Notes under the pieces: model-generated | What the model was told of the DNA's origin: nothing | Seen by the model: only the letters and a program-made list of their open reading frames with translations | Databases searched by the model: none | Program-made: the position numbers and the translations under genes | In this document: piece after piece, positions 1 through 9,640 of the stretch | How positions within the stretch are numbered: the first letter of the stretch is position 1 | How the letters are laid out: each line of letters starts with the position of its first letter | Source: Eudorina sp. 2006-703-Eu-15 | Lineage: Eukaryota; Chlorophyta; Chlorophyceae; Chlamydomonadales; Volvocaceae | Length of the DNA: 64,000 bases | Assembly (NCBI GenBank): GCA_003117195.1 | Contig: BDSI01000131.1 | Coordinates: 276,569 to 340,568, forward strand | Direction: 5' to 3'

Positions 1-60
1 GCCATGGTTAGGATACGAGATTCTCACTCTCGAGACCCGGGTTCGAGTCCCGGTAGCGAA
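1..60 (+). pseudogene. Truncated tRNA-Glu(CTC)
   Basis: Anticodon arm (loop TTCTCAC), T arm and 3' acceptor strand of tRNA-Glu are intact, but the 5' acceptor strand and half of the D arm are replaced by GCCATGG-type sequence that cannot pair with TAGCGAA. The window begins inside it. Confidence 0.8.
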
Positions 61-80
61 AGTATAGATTGATGAGCATT

Positions 81-162
81 GTCGCTGTAGTATAGTGGTC
101 AGTATCCCCGCCTGTCAATGATAAGAACGCGGGAGGCCGGGGTTCGATTCCCCGCAGCGGCG
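81..162 (+). tRNA. tRNA-Asp(GTC) with 10-nt intron
   Basis: Acceptor GTCGCTG/CAGCGGC, anticodon stem CCCGC/GCGGG, T arm GGGGTTCGATTCCCC. The anticodon loop reads CTGTCA, then ATGATAAGAA, then C, so a 10-nt intron sits at the canonical 37/38 position. Mature length 72 nt including the discriminator. Confidence 0.93.
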
Positions 163-236
163 AATCATGGACTATGTTTGCCATGCATGAAGGAACAAAA
201 AATATAGTGCAATTACCTATAAAATGTGATAGGAAT

Positions 237-307
237 TGCACCAGCCGAGAATCGAACTCGGGTCTGGTCTGTGGCAAGGACCTATGCTACTACTATACCA
301 CTGGTGC
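237..307 (-). tRNA. tRNA-Gly(GCC), degenerate
   Basis: Minus-strand cloverleaf with acceptor GCACCAG/CTGGTGC and loop TTGCCAC. It has an A39 mismatch in the anticodon stem and a G-to-A change in the conserved GG of the D loop, so it may be weak or dead. Confidence 0.75.
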
Positions 308-1781
308 TGCATGGATCCAGTCGGTGATCCTAATATCATTGCTCATCAAACTGAACAACGCTATGGGTACACCTTGACTAATCAACAGGGCGGTACGGTA
401 GATCCCGTTCCGTCATCAATCAAAACATCCGGCATTGATGACACATGCCGGGTGAGTACAGTTCAATGTCTACTTGTAAATATTGTTTATCTCAGCATGC
501 ATTGATTGGTCCAAAATTCAAACAAGTATCAGCAAACAGGGATTTTGTAAATCCGTATTTACACTTCACACATCCTTAGGTGTCCTTTATCTAAGGACAA
601 ACTCATAGCTACCGCTGAACCATTAATAGACTTTATTAGGGGTGTGAATTCATGTGCAAGACATCCTCTGGGCTGTAAGTGATGTGAGCATCTCAAACCG
701 TAAATCGTTAGTTATACGTAGCTACAGTAGTTTTGGCTTCGATTACTACTGTACACATCCAAGTTACATTTCTAATTTGACCCACACACTTGGCCAAGGC
801 TGTGGTCAACATCCAAGCGTCAGCTATTGGCCACTCAGCCATGGGCCACATCTGGCATGGCACACAGTAGAATTCGGGTGCCTGAAGGGCAAAACTTATG
901 TGGTCGCCTAATGTGTTGACAAGCTACGTACTTACAACAACATCGAGTTTGGTACTCTATCGGCTGACTTCCGCTTTTGCTGTAACGAGCTGACGGCAAG
1001 ATGCACCACAAATTTTGGCGAAGGAAGCGGCCTGACGATGGACCATTTACACTGCAGAGAGCACCCACACCAGCAAAAAGCAAAGAAACAAGCGACACGT
1101 GTCGCCGCGCGCCCAGCCAGAAAACGAAGTCAGCGCCCCAGGGCGCACCAGGACGGCAACCCAACGGCACCGCCAAGAGCGAACGCCGCACCAAGACCGG
1201 CGAACAAGGCAAACGAAATCGAGCGGCGCGCGACGACGAGCGAGCGAGCACAGACAGCCACGACCCGACGCAGCCACCCGGCCAAGAACACCCCAGAACA
1301 GCCCCCCGGCGCCAACCACCAACGCGGGCAGGGGGAAAACCGCCCCATGCTTCCCGAAACGGAAAAACCCAGCCAGGGCAAGCGCGGCGGGAAAAAACGG
1401 GAACAGGAGCCACAAGCCAAAAAACCCCACCGCCGCCCCGGCCAGCAACAGTGACCCGCAAGAAGCGGCCACTCTACCAACACACCGCCAACCCGGCGGA
1501 GGGCTGGCCCCTTGCCGCCTATGGCCCCGTGGGGCGGATGGCTGTTCCCGGTCCGCCAGCACGGCCGTCTTTCCGACAGACCCCGCTCTTGCGCCCCCCC
1601 CACCCCACCCCCCTGCGTCCTCCCAAGAAAAACCCCGTCACGGGCGCCGCCCAGTGTCGGGCCCGGTTACCGGCCTTCACGGCCGCCGCTGCCAGCCGCC
1701 GCCAGCACTGAGGAGGATGGTGACCATGGGCGGGGAGAACGAGCCAGGGGAGGCTCGGGCAACAAAGGGATGGAAAGTGGT

Positions 1782-1801
1782 CACTCACAGTGATGTGAGT
1801 G
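1782..1801. other. Unit-junction palindrome
   Basis: Perfect inverted repeat CACTCACA-GTGA-TGTGAGTG marking each unit boundary. It recurs near 11935, 15511, 18595, 37226 and 40690. At 4863-4875 it is opened by the helicase element. It could form a short cruciform; a function is not shown. Confidence 0.7.
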
Positions 1802-2666
1802 CTCTCTACTGTGAACAGCAGAATGCCTGAAACAGGAGAGAGTGCGAAACATATCGCTTCAGTCAGCCGTACTATGCCGTACCAAACCTTGCTCAGTTCC
1901 TAAGATCACTACGTTCCTTCGGAACTAAGCTATTGGCAAAAAACGAATAGGGGAGGTGTGTACATGGAGTGCAGACACTACTACAGCTCCGGACGGCTAC
2001 ACATGGATTTTGCACCCCAAAGATCTGGAGTGTCATATTCACCTAAAGGGATGGTAAATCCAGTATGAACGGAGGAAGGACGGAGGATGGGTGCACAGTC
2101 CATGGTAGGGGTTGATGAGGTGAGGCTCCATTGAGCTTTCTTGGCCGGTTAGAACACCCGGTCGGGGTACGGGTCCACCATGTAACGGCTACAAAGTATG
2201 TACACTGTGAGAAGCTCAAATTGCAGCCCGTTTGGGGGCGGTCACAGTGAAATTACAGCAGACTGTAAACCTTTCAACTGAAAACTGTCATGTCTCAACC
2301 CTTATCTTGATGGTAGACTTGTTACATAATTTACACCCAGGGCACAGTAACCTATGTCACCAGGGTGGTGGAGGGCTCTGGAAATTACTGGAATGCAGAA
2401 TCCACTGAACCATGGTACAACATAGTGCCAATTAGCTCCATGCTTCAAAACCGAAGTGATGACAGAGCCGAAGTTGCTTGGTGCACCCATTGAAAGACTG
2501 CACTTTGTGTCCTGTGTCCTCAACTGTTTTCATTAATCAATGAATAAGAGCAACATGGATTGGCAATAACTTCCTGTGAACAAGTAACAAATGCATAGTG
2601 AAACATCGGACGCGACGGGACTACTGCGACATGTGGCAATCATTACCTGACCGCTGAACAATAGGT

Positions 2667-2725
2667 GGGCCTATGGCTTAATGGATAAAGCGCCGGTCTA
2701 CGGAACCGGAGATTCCAGGTTCGAT
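2667..2725 (+). pseudogene. Truncated tRNA-Arg(ACG)
   Basis: Starts as GGGCCTA with a good D arm and anticodon arm (CCGGT-CTACGGA-ACCGG) but breaks in the T loop at TTCGAT and runs into AATTAAGTATG. The 3' half of the T arm and the acceptor strand are gone. Confidence 0.85.
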
Positions 2726-2890
2726 AATTAAGTATGTCGATTACATCTGCAAGTCCAATGCAAATATGGAGGAGATGATGAGGCAGGCGTTAGAGTCTGG
2801 AATGCAACATCACATATGCGTGCATGAGTGTTCAAAAGTATTCGAGCATTGAATATGGTGTCGATATTTTATGTCATCTTGCTATCTCAA

Positions 2891-2962
2891 TTCGCTATAG
2901 TCTAGGCGGTTAGGATACGAGATTCTCACTCTCGAGACCCGGGTTCGAGTAGCGGTAGCGAA
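2891..2962 (+). tRNA. tRNA-Glu(CTC), T-stem damaged
   Basis: Full 72-nt length with acceptor TTCGCTA/TAGCGAA and anticodon loop TTCTCAC. The T stem 3' strand reads AGCGG instead of CCCGG, which breaks two pairs. Confidence 0.7.
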
Positions 2963-2982
2963 AGTATAAATTTATGAGCATT

Positions 2983-3064
2983 GTCGCTGTAGTATAGTGG
3001 TCAGTATCCCCGCCTGTCAATGATAAGAACGCGGGAGGCCGGGGTTCGATTCCCCGCAGCGGCG
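2983..3064 (+). tRNA. tRNA-Asp(GTC) with intron
   Basis: All stems intact, and the same 10-nt intron as the copy at 81. Confidence 0.92.
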
Positions 3065-3081
3065 AATCATGGACTATGATT

Positions 3082-3141
3082 GCCATGGTTAGGATACGAG
3101 ATTCTCACTCTCGAGACCCGGGTTCGAGTCCCGGTAGCGAA
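3082..3141 (+). pseudogene. Truncated tRNA-Glu(CTC)
   Basis: Same chimeric 5' end (GACTATGATTGCCATGG) as at position 1, so both share one breakpoint. Confidence 0.85.
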
Positions 3142-3161
3142 AGTATAGATTGATGAGCATT

Positions 3162-3243
3162 GTCGCTGTAGTATAGTGGTCAGTATCCCCGCCTGTCAAT
3201 GATAAGAACGCGGGAGGCCGGGGTTCGATTCCCCGCAGCGGCG
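3162..3243 (+). tRNA. tRNA-Asp(GTC) with intron
   Basis: Second Asp gene of unit b; intact stems and intron. It lies 20 bp after the truncated Glu. Confidence 0.93.
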
Positions 3244-3317
3244 AATCATGGACTATGTTTGCCATGCATGAAGGAACAAAAAATATAGTGCAATTACCTA
3301 TAAAATGTGATAGGAAT

Positions 3318-3388
3318 TGCACCAGCCGAGAATCGAACTCGGGTCTGGTCTGTGGCAAGGACCTATGCTACCACTATACCACTGGTGC
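3318..3388 (-). tRNA. tRNA-Gly(GCC)
   Basis: Anticodon GCC. The D loop is normal here, but the anticodon stem keeps the C31-A39 mismatch seen at 237. Confidence 0.82.
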
Positions 3389-4901
3389 TGCATGGATCCA
3401 GTCGGTGATCCTCATATCATTGCTCATCAAACTGAACAACGCTATGGGTACACCTTGACTAATCAACAGGGCGGTACGGTAGATCCCGTTCCGTCATCAA
3501 TCAAAACATCCGGCATTGATGACACATGCCGGGTGAGTACAGTTCAATGTCTACTTGTAAATATTGTTTATCTCAGCATGCATTGATTGGTCCAAAATTC
3601 AAACAAGTATCAGCAAACAGGGATTTTGTAAATCCGTATTTACACTTCACACATCCTTAGGTGTCCTTTATCTAAGGACAAACTCATACCTACCGCTGAA
3701 CCATTAGTAGACTTTATTAGGGTTGTGAATTCATGTGCAAGACATCCTCTGGGCTGTAAGTGATGTGAGCATCTCAAACCGTAAATCGTTAGTTATACGT
3801 AGCTACAGTAGTTTTGGCTTCGATTACTACTGTACACATCCAAGTTACATTTCTAATTTGACCCACACACTTGGCCAAGGCTGTGGTCAACATCCAAGCG
3901 TCAGCTATTGGCCACTCAGCCATGGGCCACATCTGGCATGGCACACAGTAGAATTCGGGTGCCTGAAGGGCAAAACTTATGTGGTCGCCTAATGTGTTGA
4001 CAAGCTACGTACTTACAACAACATCGAGTTTGGTACTCTATCGGCTGACTTCCGCTTTTGCTGTAAAGAGCTGACGGCAAGATGCACCACAAATTTTGGT
4101 GAAGGAAGTGGCCTGACGATGGACCATTTACACTGCAGAGAGCACCCACACCAGCAAAAAGCAAAGAAACAAGCGACACGTGTCGCCGCGCGCCCAGCCA
4201 GAAAACGAAGTCAGCGCCCCAGGGCGCACCAGGACGGCAACCCAACGGCACCGCCAAGAGCGAACGCCGCACCAAGACCGGCGAACAAGGCAAACGAAAT
4301 CGAGCGGCGCGCGACGACGAGCGAGCGAGCACAGACAGCCACGACCCGACGCAGCCACCCGGCCAAGAACACCCCAGAACAGCCCCCCGGCGCCAACCAC
4401 CAACGCGGGCAGGGGGAAAACCGCCCCATGCTTCCCGAAACGGAAAAACCCAGCCAGGGCAAGCGCGGCGGGAAAAAACGGGAACAGGAGCCACAAGCCA
4501 AAAAACCCCACCGCCGCCCCGGCCAGCAACAGTGACCCGCAAGAAGCGGCCACTCTACCAACACACCCCCAACCCGGCGGAGGGCTGGCCCCTTGCCGCC
4601 TATGGCCCCGTGGGGCGGATGGCTGTTCCCGGTCCGCCAGCACGGCCGTCTTTCCGACAGACCCCGCTCTTGCGCCCCCCCCACCCCACCCCCCTGCGTC
4701 CTCCCAAGAAAAACCCCGTCACGGGCGCCGCCCAGTGTCGGGCCCGGTTACCGGCCTTCACGGCCGCCGCTGCCAGCCGCCGCCAGCACTGAGGAGGATG
4801 GTGACCATGGGCGGGGAGAACGAGCCAGGGGAGGCTCGGGCAACAAAGGGATGGAAAGTGGTCACTCACAGTGATACGAGAAATTTTACTATTCTGAGAT
4901 C

Positions 4902-6644
4902 ATGCAGCGCTTCCCCTTCCGCAACCACGACGACGCCTTCAAGCGAACAGACAACCGTACTAAGAGCTGGTGTGAGGCAGCGTACCTGCATGGTTTGTTT
5001 ACGTCAGATGAGGCGCTGGTTGAGCACTTGAAGCTTTCAAAGTACAACTGGGAGGGACACATGCGTGACTCCGCTCTGGAGTTCATCGAATCTGAAAAGC
5101 CCATAGCGTCCATGTTAGAAATCCGTGCGTCCATGCCGGAGTTCGTTGACCAGCACGCCCATGACTATGATGACCTTAGACGATCTTCAACGGATAGCCT
5201 TTCCCGTCACTTCATGGCATGCATTCAGCGCTCCTACGCCCCTACTGTTGAACCCAACGAGGCCAATCTACTCGTTGCCCAGTGTGAGGCTGATCCGGAC
5301 CAGGAGATGGTCCTCTCCATACTAGAACAGCAGCAACATAAGCTATGGCGAATCCAGGGTGCCGGGGGGCACGGTAAGAGTCACACCTTGCGTGCGTTTA
5401 TCGCTAAAGCTACCACCATGGGCAAGCGGGTCGTGGTGTGTGCCACTACTGCCAAGGCTGCCAAACTCCTTGGCCCCAGTGCAATGACTGTTCACATGGC
5501 CTTCGGCTTTTCTGGATCGTCGTGGATTCCTTTGACCAATGTTAATATCCTCATGTATATTGACATGGCGGATATTATCATTATTGACGAGGTCAGCATG
5601 GCAAAGTCCGATCTGTTGCATGAGGTGCATCAGAGGTGTATTGACGCAACTCCTAATTGCACTGAACCCTTTGCCGGCAAATTTGTTATCTTAGGCGGGG
5701 ACAAGCACCAGTTACCGGCTGTCTGTGATAGACGTTGCAATGAATCGACGTGTGTCCATCAGCCCTACCGCTGGGCTATGTGGTCTCAGTTCAGAGAAAT
5801 CACTCTCAGCACCAACCACCGCCAGGATCCTAACAACGCTTCCTGGATTCAGTGTCTGAACAATGTGCGGGTTTCCCAGCCCAGCCACGAAAATCTTGCT
5901 CTCCTACAAGCTCGTGTTGCCTCTGACGATTGGGTTCCACCTTTGAATGCATGGTTCATTGCGGGTACCAACGAGGAGGTGACACAATACAACGAAGAAG
6001 CCGCGTGCGCCCATTACTCCGAGCAAGAACTTGTCACGATTCTGGCTGAGGATGAAGTGGAACAAAGCACCCGTTTTTCTGCCGAAAACCTGGCGTACCT
6101 TAAGCGCATGATGGAGGACAAAGGTGTCCTTAGTGAGAAGTTGCTCGTTGCCGTCGGAATGGTCGTCATGTGCACCCAAAACCTCAAGCACCCGAAGATA
6201 GAGAATGGGACGCTTGGAGAGGTGCTGGAGGTGACAGCCAAGTTTGTACGGCTTCGCGTCCTGGCCACTTCTGTTGAGGTTCACATCCCGCGAATTATTG
6301 ACTGCAAGTACTACAACCGTGTACGTCTCCGGCGCAAAATGTTTCCCTTGGTGGTCGCCTACGCACGCACTGTGCACAAGGTTCAGGGAGATACCATCTG
6401 CGACCCCGTAGTGGTTGACTTCACAAATATGTCACGTTTGGGGCAGGCTTATGTTGCCCTGTCGCGTGTTGTCAGCATAGACCAGCTGCACATCCTGCCC
6501 AGGAACGTTGCGCTCACCGCGGACATGTTCAATCCGCATGTACCGGACGACGGCACAGACTTAGATGATGTCGTTTATGCCGATATGCTCGCGGATATTG
6601 AAGAGATGGGCCCGCCAGTTGCGGCTGGCAACGATGACGATTAG
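4902..6644 (+). CDS. PIF1/RecD-like superfamily 1B DNA helicase
   Basis: 580 aa from the first ATG. Walker A is GAGGHGKS (residues about 153-160, with His where Thr is usual), Walker B is IIIIDEVSM (about 225-233), motif III GDKHQLP (about 266) and C-terminal helicase motifs HKVQGD (about 492) and YVALSRV (about 516). These are hallmarks of ATP-dependent 5'-3' PIF1-family helicases. Residues 1-140 resemble the linker before the helicase in Helitron polyproteins (YYSEIMQRFPFRN, then WCEAAYLHGLF). The frame stays open upstream to the insertion edge, where a stop lies in flanking DNA, so a longer 5' part may have been lost. An ordinary PIF1 gene is less likely given the element context. Nuclear location is inferred. 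Confidence 0.88.
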   Translation: MQRFPFRNHDDAFKRTDNRTKSWCEAAYLHGLFTSDEALVEHLKLSKYNWEGHMRDSALEFIESEKPIASMLEIRASMPEFVDQHAHDYDDLRRSSTDSLSRHFMACIQRSYAPTVEPNEANLLVAQCEADPDQEMVLSILEQQQHKLWRIQGAGGHGKSHTLRAFIAKATTMGKRVVVCATTAKAAKLLGPSAMTVHMAFGFSGSSWIPLTNVNILMYIDMADIIIIDEVSMAKSDLLHEVHQRCIDATPNCTEPFAGKFVILGGDKHQLPAVCDRRCNESTCVHQPYRWAMWSQFREITLSTNHRQDPNNASWIQCLNNVRVSQPSHENLALLQARVASDDWVPPLNAWFIAGTNEEVTQYNEEAACAHYSEQELVTILAEDEVEQSTRFSAENLAYLKRMMEDKGVLSEKLLVAVGMVVMCTQNLKHPKIENGTLGEVLEVTAKFVRLRVLATSVEVHIPRIIDCKYYNRVRLRRKMFPLVVAYARTVHKVQGDTICDPVVVDFTNMSRLGQAYVALSRVVSIDQLHILPRNVALTADMFNPHVPDDGTDLDDVVYADMLADIEEMGPPVAAGNDDD

Positions 6645-6798
6645 CTTTGCCTTTACAGCAAACTACAAACGAATGGATCCCATAACACATGATTATTGCA
6701 ATAGTCCCGGTCGGTGCATGTGTGCCTCATTGTCACTCATTTGTTTTCCATGTTGGGTTTGAATCGTAGGGTCGGAGCATCTTGGTCTTGCTGCTGGT
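6645..6798 (+). other. Intergenic or 5' intron region of the companion gene
   Basis: About 150 bp between the helicase stop and the first clear companion codon. It contains acceptor-like TTTACAG (6659) and GAATCGTAG (about 6769). No other signal seen. Confidence 0.4.
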
Positions 6799-7866
6799 AT
6801 GGGCATGACGCTGCAGGAGTTCTACGACGCGGGTTTGGCGGCGCCCTTAGGCGGCCCTAGTACATCAACAGTTGGTTCTGTGAAGACTGATCCTAACGGC
6901 CCCCGCTCCAAGGGCCAGGAGAACTTTCTCAACGACCTGGGTATTTTGCCAACTGAATGGCCAGAGACATTTGTGGATGCAAGCAAGATGATTACCGAAC
7001 ATCGTGTGGCGCACGACTTGGTAAGGCACAAAGTCTTCACCTATCAGCCTTCCTTGTGTTGCCGGGTTACAGTTTCAGCCAGCAACAGGTCCAATTACAC
7101 GCCTTCATGAAGACGCACTCGCCCTGTCCCTGTCCCTGCTGCCCCCGTAGTTCAAAACCATCCATGATGGTAAGAAGCCTGCAACTGGACGTCAGAAGGA
7201 GGCCCTTATAAACAAGGGCATTACCGTCGAGGACGACCTCACCAAGGAGAAGGCTACGACTATGCTGGAGACAGCCACTCTTACTTCAGACGAGCCCATC
7301 ACCGACGTTCAGGCGAAGTGGCTCGCAAAACGTAACGTAAGTACTGTTGCTGGTCAACATTCCCTTGTAGCTAGTCCACTTGCCGTGACATGCATGGTGC
7401 ATAGCTCTTCACTGTGTTTCCTTTCCAGAGCTAACCATGCCTGTATGCTGTCCACCACCCACAGATACCGCCCGAGAAGATGCCCAAGACCAAGGCCGAG
7501 GCCATCAGCTTCATTGGCAACACCATCAGTCAAATTAGTGGAGCCTCTGAAGCTCAGAAGGCCCTTATTAAGAAACTCAACCCTCAAGTCAACCCTCAGG
7601 TCCTCGACCGCCTTACTAGGACTCAGGCGGCCATGATGATTGACAGCTACATGGCTCAGAAACGTGGTCAGAAGTGCAAGCGCTCCGACACTCCGTTTAG
7701 GCGTGATTCCAGTGGTGGTGGCGCCGGGGGGCAGGGTGGTTCTGGCGGGGGTCACAGTGGGGGCGGAGCCTATGGGGGTGCCTATGGTGGTGGTTCAGAA
7801 AGCGGCTCTGATGGAGGCGCAAATGGGGCTGGCCACTCGACGCCTGTTGTGATGCCTGTTGTTTAA
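6799..7866 (+). CDS. Spliced companion protein with four short repeats and Gly-rich tail
   Basis: Three exons join in phase 0: 6799-7020, 7151-7336 and 7465-7866 (donors GTAAGG and GTAAGT, acceptors CGTAG and CACAG), giving about 269 aa. The open frame runs upstream to an acceptor-like TAG near 6769, so a 5' exon may be missing. The protein has four modules of about 35 aa with the pattern T/S-x-x-Q-x-x-x-L, then I/G, then T-K-x-x-A-x-x-x-I: SKGQENFLNDLGI, ATGRQKEALINKGI, ITDVQAKWLAKRNI and ASEAQKALIKKLN. The last 55 residues are Gly/Ser-rich, as in single-strand DNA-binding proteins, but I see no OB fold. I do not recognise the family. Its place beside the helicase suggests a role in the same element. 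Confidence 0.72.
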
Positions 7867-8382
7867 AGGTCGGGGTGGTGTGTGTGTTGGCTGGCCACCA
7901 CATACACGCTACCTCGAGCCTGTGGTCCCCATTTCTTGCCTATGCTACATAGCTGTTCTTCATGTTGCAGTTGGCTTTATCTTTATTGATTCGAATGTGC
8001 ACCCGCTCGTCGTTTTATTGCGAACTGTTGCGAACATTGCGAACTATTGCGCCATCCTGCGCACATCTACGTGACAAACATTCTTGCGCCATTTCTTGCG
8101 CCATATCCATTCACTAAACTACGATTCCATTTATCCATTTCTTTCCGTATGCATTGCGTGCTTCATAACAATATAACCGACACATGCCATTGACCTTGTA
8201 ACTTGACCGCCTCATACCTGACATTTACCCTACATTTCGGCCCTACATTTCGGGCTTGCCAGCGTGACGTGGAGAGTGCGGGCCGTGGTGCGGCAGTACC
8301 ACGACCCGCACGACCAACGTTCCCTTATCTTAATGACATGCGATACTGAAAGGGATGAGCGGGAGCTGGACATTTAAAAGCA
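7867..8382 (+). other. 3' non-coding end of the helicase element
   Basis: About 515 bp with no gene. It has AT-rich text, repeated GCGAAC/TTGCGCC-like words (about 8020-8105) and the hairpin at 8276-8311. Confidence 0.5.
8276..8311 (+). other. Strong hairpin near the element's right end
   Basis: GTGCGGG-C-CGTGGT pairs with ACCACG-A-CCCGCAC around an 8-nt loop: 13 pairs and one mismatch. It lies 71 bp inside the right edge. Helitrons carry a 3' hairpin, but normally about 10 bp from a CTRR end. Confidence 0.65.
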
Positions 8383-9258
8383 TGATGTGAGTGCTCTCTA
8401 CTGTGAACAGCAGAATGCCTGAAACAGGAGAGAGTGCGAAACATATCGCTTCAGTCAGCCGTACTATGCCGTACCAAACCTTGCTCAGTTCCTACGATCA
8501 CTACGTTCCTTCGGAACTAAGCTATTGGCAAAAAACGAATAGGGGAGGTGTGTACATGGAGTGCAGACACTACTACAGCTCCGGACGGCTACACATGGAT
8601 TTTGCACCCCAAAGATCTGGAGTGTCATATTCACCTAAAGGGATGGTAAATCCAGTATGAACGGAGGAAGGACGGAGGATGGGTGCACAGTCCATGGTAG
8701 GGGTTGATGAGGTGAGGCTCCTAAGAGCTTTCTTGGCCGGTTAGAACACCCGGTCGGGGTACGGGTCCACCATGTAACGGCTACAAAGTATGTACACTGT
8801 GAGAAGCTCAAATTGCAGCCCGTTTGGGGGCGGTCACAGTGAAATTACAGCAGACTGTAAACCTTTCAACTGAAAACTGTCATGTCTCAACCCTTATCTT
8901 GATGGTAGACTTGTTACATAATTTACACCCAGGGCACAGTAACCTATGTCACCAGGGTGGTGGAGGGCTCTGGAAATTACTGGAATGCAGAATCCACTGA
9001 ACCATGGTACAACATAGTGCCAATTAGCTCCATGCTTCAAAACCGAAGTGATGACAGAGCCGAAGTTGCTTGGTGCACCCATTGAAAGACTGCACTTTGT
9101 GTCCTGTGTCCTCAACTGTTTTCATGAATCAATGAATAAGAGCAACATGGATTGGCAATAACTTCCTGTGAACAAGTAACAAATGCATAGTGAAACATCG
9201 GACGCGACGGGACTACTGCGACATGTGGCAATCATTACCTGACCGCTGAACAATAGGT

Positions 9259-9317
9259 GGGCCTATGGCTTAATGGATAAAGCGCCGGTCTACAGAACCG
9301 GAGATTCCAGGTTCGAT
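9259..9317 (+). pseudogene. Truncated tRNA-Arg, anticodon changed to ACA
   Basis: Same T-loop truncation as at 2667. The anticodon loop is CTACAGA, so ACG has become ACA. Confidence 0.83.
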
Positions 9318-9567
9318 AATTAAGTATGTCGATTACATCTGCAAGTCCAATGCAAATATGGAGGAGATGATGAGGCAGGCGTTAGAGCAGAACCTGACCA
9401 AAACCTAAACAAAGTAGATGTGTGCTTGTGCAAACCCCTAAAACCCCAATCATGCACCTCAACATAGGATATAAAGTGTGCCTTGTTACATGAGTGAATG
9501 TCATGTATCGTTATACCCACACACATATAAAACTTGATATACATATGTAACACAATTAAACACTCTT

Positions 9568-9640
9568 CGCCCAATGTGGGGATCGAACCCACGACCACAA
9601 GGTTAAGAGCCTTGCGCTCTACCGACTGAGCTAACCGGGC
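9568..9640 (-). tRNA. tRNA-Lys(CTT)
   Basis: 73 nt on the minus strand: acceptor GCCCGGT/ATTGGGC with two G-T pairs, D arm TAGCTCAGTCGGTAGAGC, anticodon arm CAAGG-CTCTTAA-CCTTG, T arm GTGGGTTCGATCCCCAC. Confidence 0.95.

Larger units (their letters stand above)
1..1794 (+). repeat. tRNA repeat unit a (3' part)
   Basis: This is the right-hand part of the tandem unit. It holds a truncated tRNA-Glu, tRNA-Asp, tRNA-Gly (minus), an AT-rich spacer (about 310-990) and a GC-rich block (about 990-1780) with runs of C. It ends in a perfect 8-bp inverted repeat at 1782-1801 (CACTCACA, loop GTGA, TGTGAGTG). It is nearly identical to 3082-4875. I see no gene in the spacer or GC block: the open frames exist in several frames on both strands and are shifted by indels between copies. 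Confidence 0.85.
1795..4875 (+). repeat. tRNA repeat unit b (short form, 3081 bp)
   Basis: A complete short-form unit. It starts just after the junction palindrome and ends at the TGAT that flanks the helicase element. tRNA content in order: truncated Arg, Glu, Asp, truncated Glu, Asp, Gly (minus). The Lys and His genes of the long units are missing. At about 2795 the text passes from GCGTTAGAGTCTGGA straight to ATGCAACATCAC, a deletion of roughly 0.5 kb relative to unit c. Confidence 0.85.
4876..8382 (+). mobile_element. PIF1-helicase element (Helitron-like, 5' truncated?)
   Basis: A 3507-bp segment absent from every other unit junction. It is flanked by TGAT at 4872-4875 and 8383-8386, a possible 4-bp target duplication, and sits inside the junction palindrome. 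It carries a helicase gene, a spliced companion gene and a strong hairpin near the right end. The ends (ACGAGAAATT and TTTAAAAGCA) do not form inverted repeats and I see no Rep/HUH domain. Classical Helitrons insert without target duplication, so either TGAT is chance microhomology or this is another kind of element. Confidence 0.7.

Noticed and set aside
654..911. Conserved 67-92 aa frames repeated in each unit (for example 654-911, 236-505, 2302-2523)
   Set aside because: Conservation follows from near-identity of the units. Some overlap tRNA genes, and none shows coding-type substitution or domains.
990..1790. Open frames of 140-280 aa on both strands in the GC-rich block of every unit
   Set aside because: They exist in several frames at once, are shifted by indels between copies (3-nt, 1-nt C-run and 18-nt changes), have extreme composition and no motif. 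They reflect GC content, not genes.
1795..2640. A 5S rRNA, snRNA, SRP or other structured RNA in the unit region before tRNA-Arg
   Set aside because: I looked for U1/U2/U4/U5/U6 signature words, 5S box sequences and box C/D pairs and found only weak partial matches.
4902..6644. Host PIF1 telomere helicase gene
   Set aside because: The segment is a discrete insertion absent from all other unit junctions, and the N-terminal region resembles element-encoded helicases.
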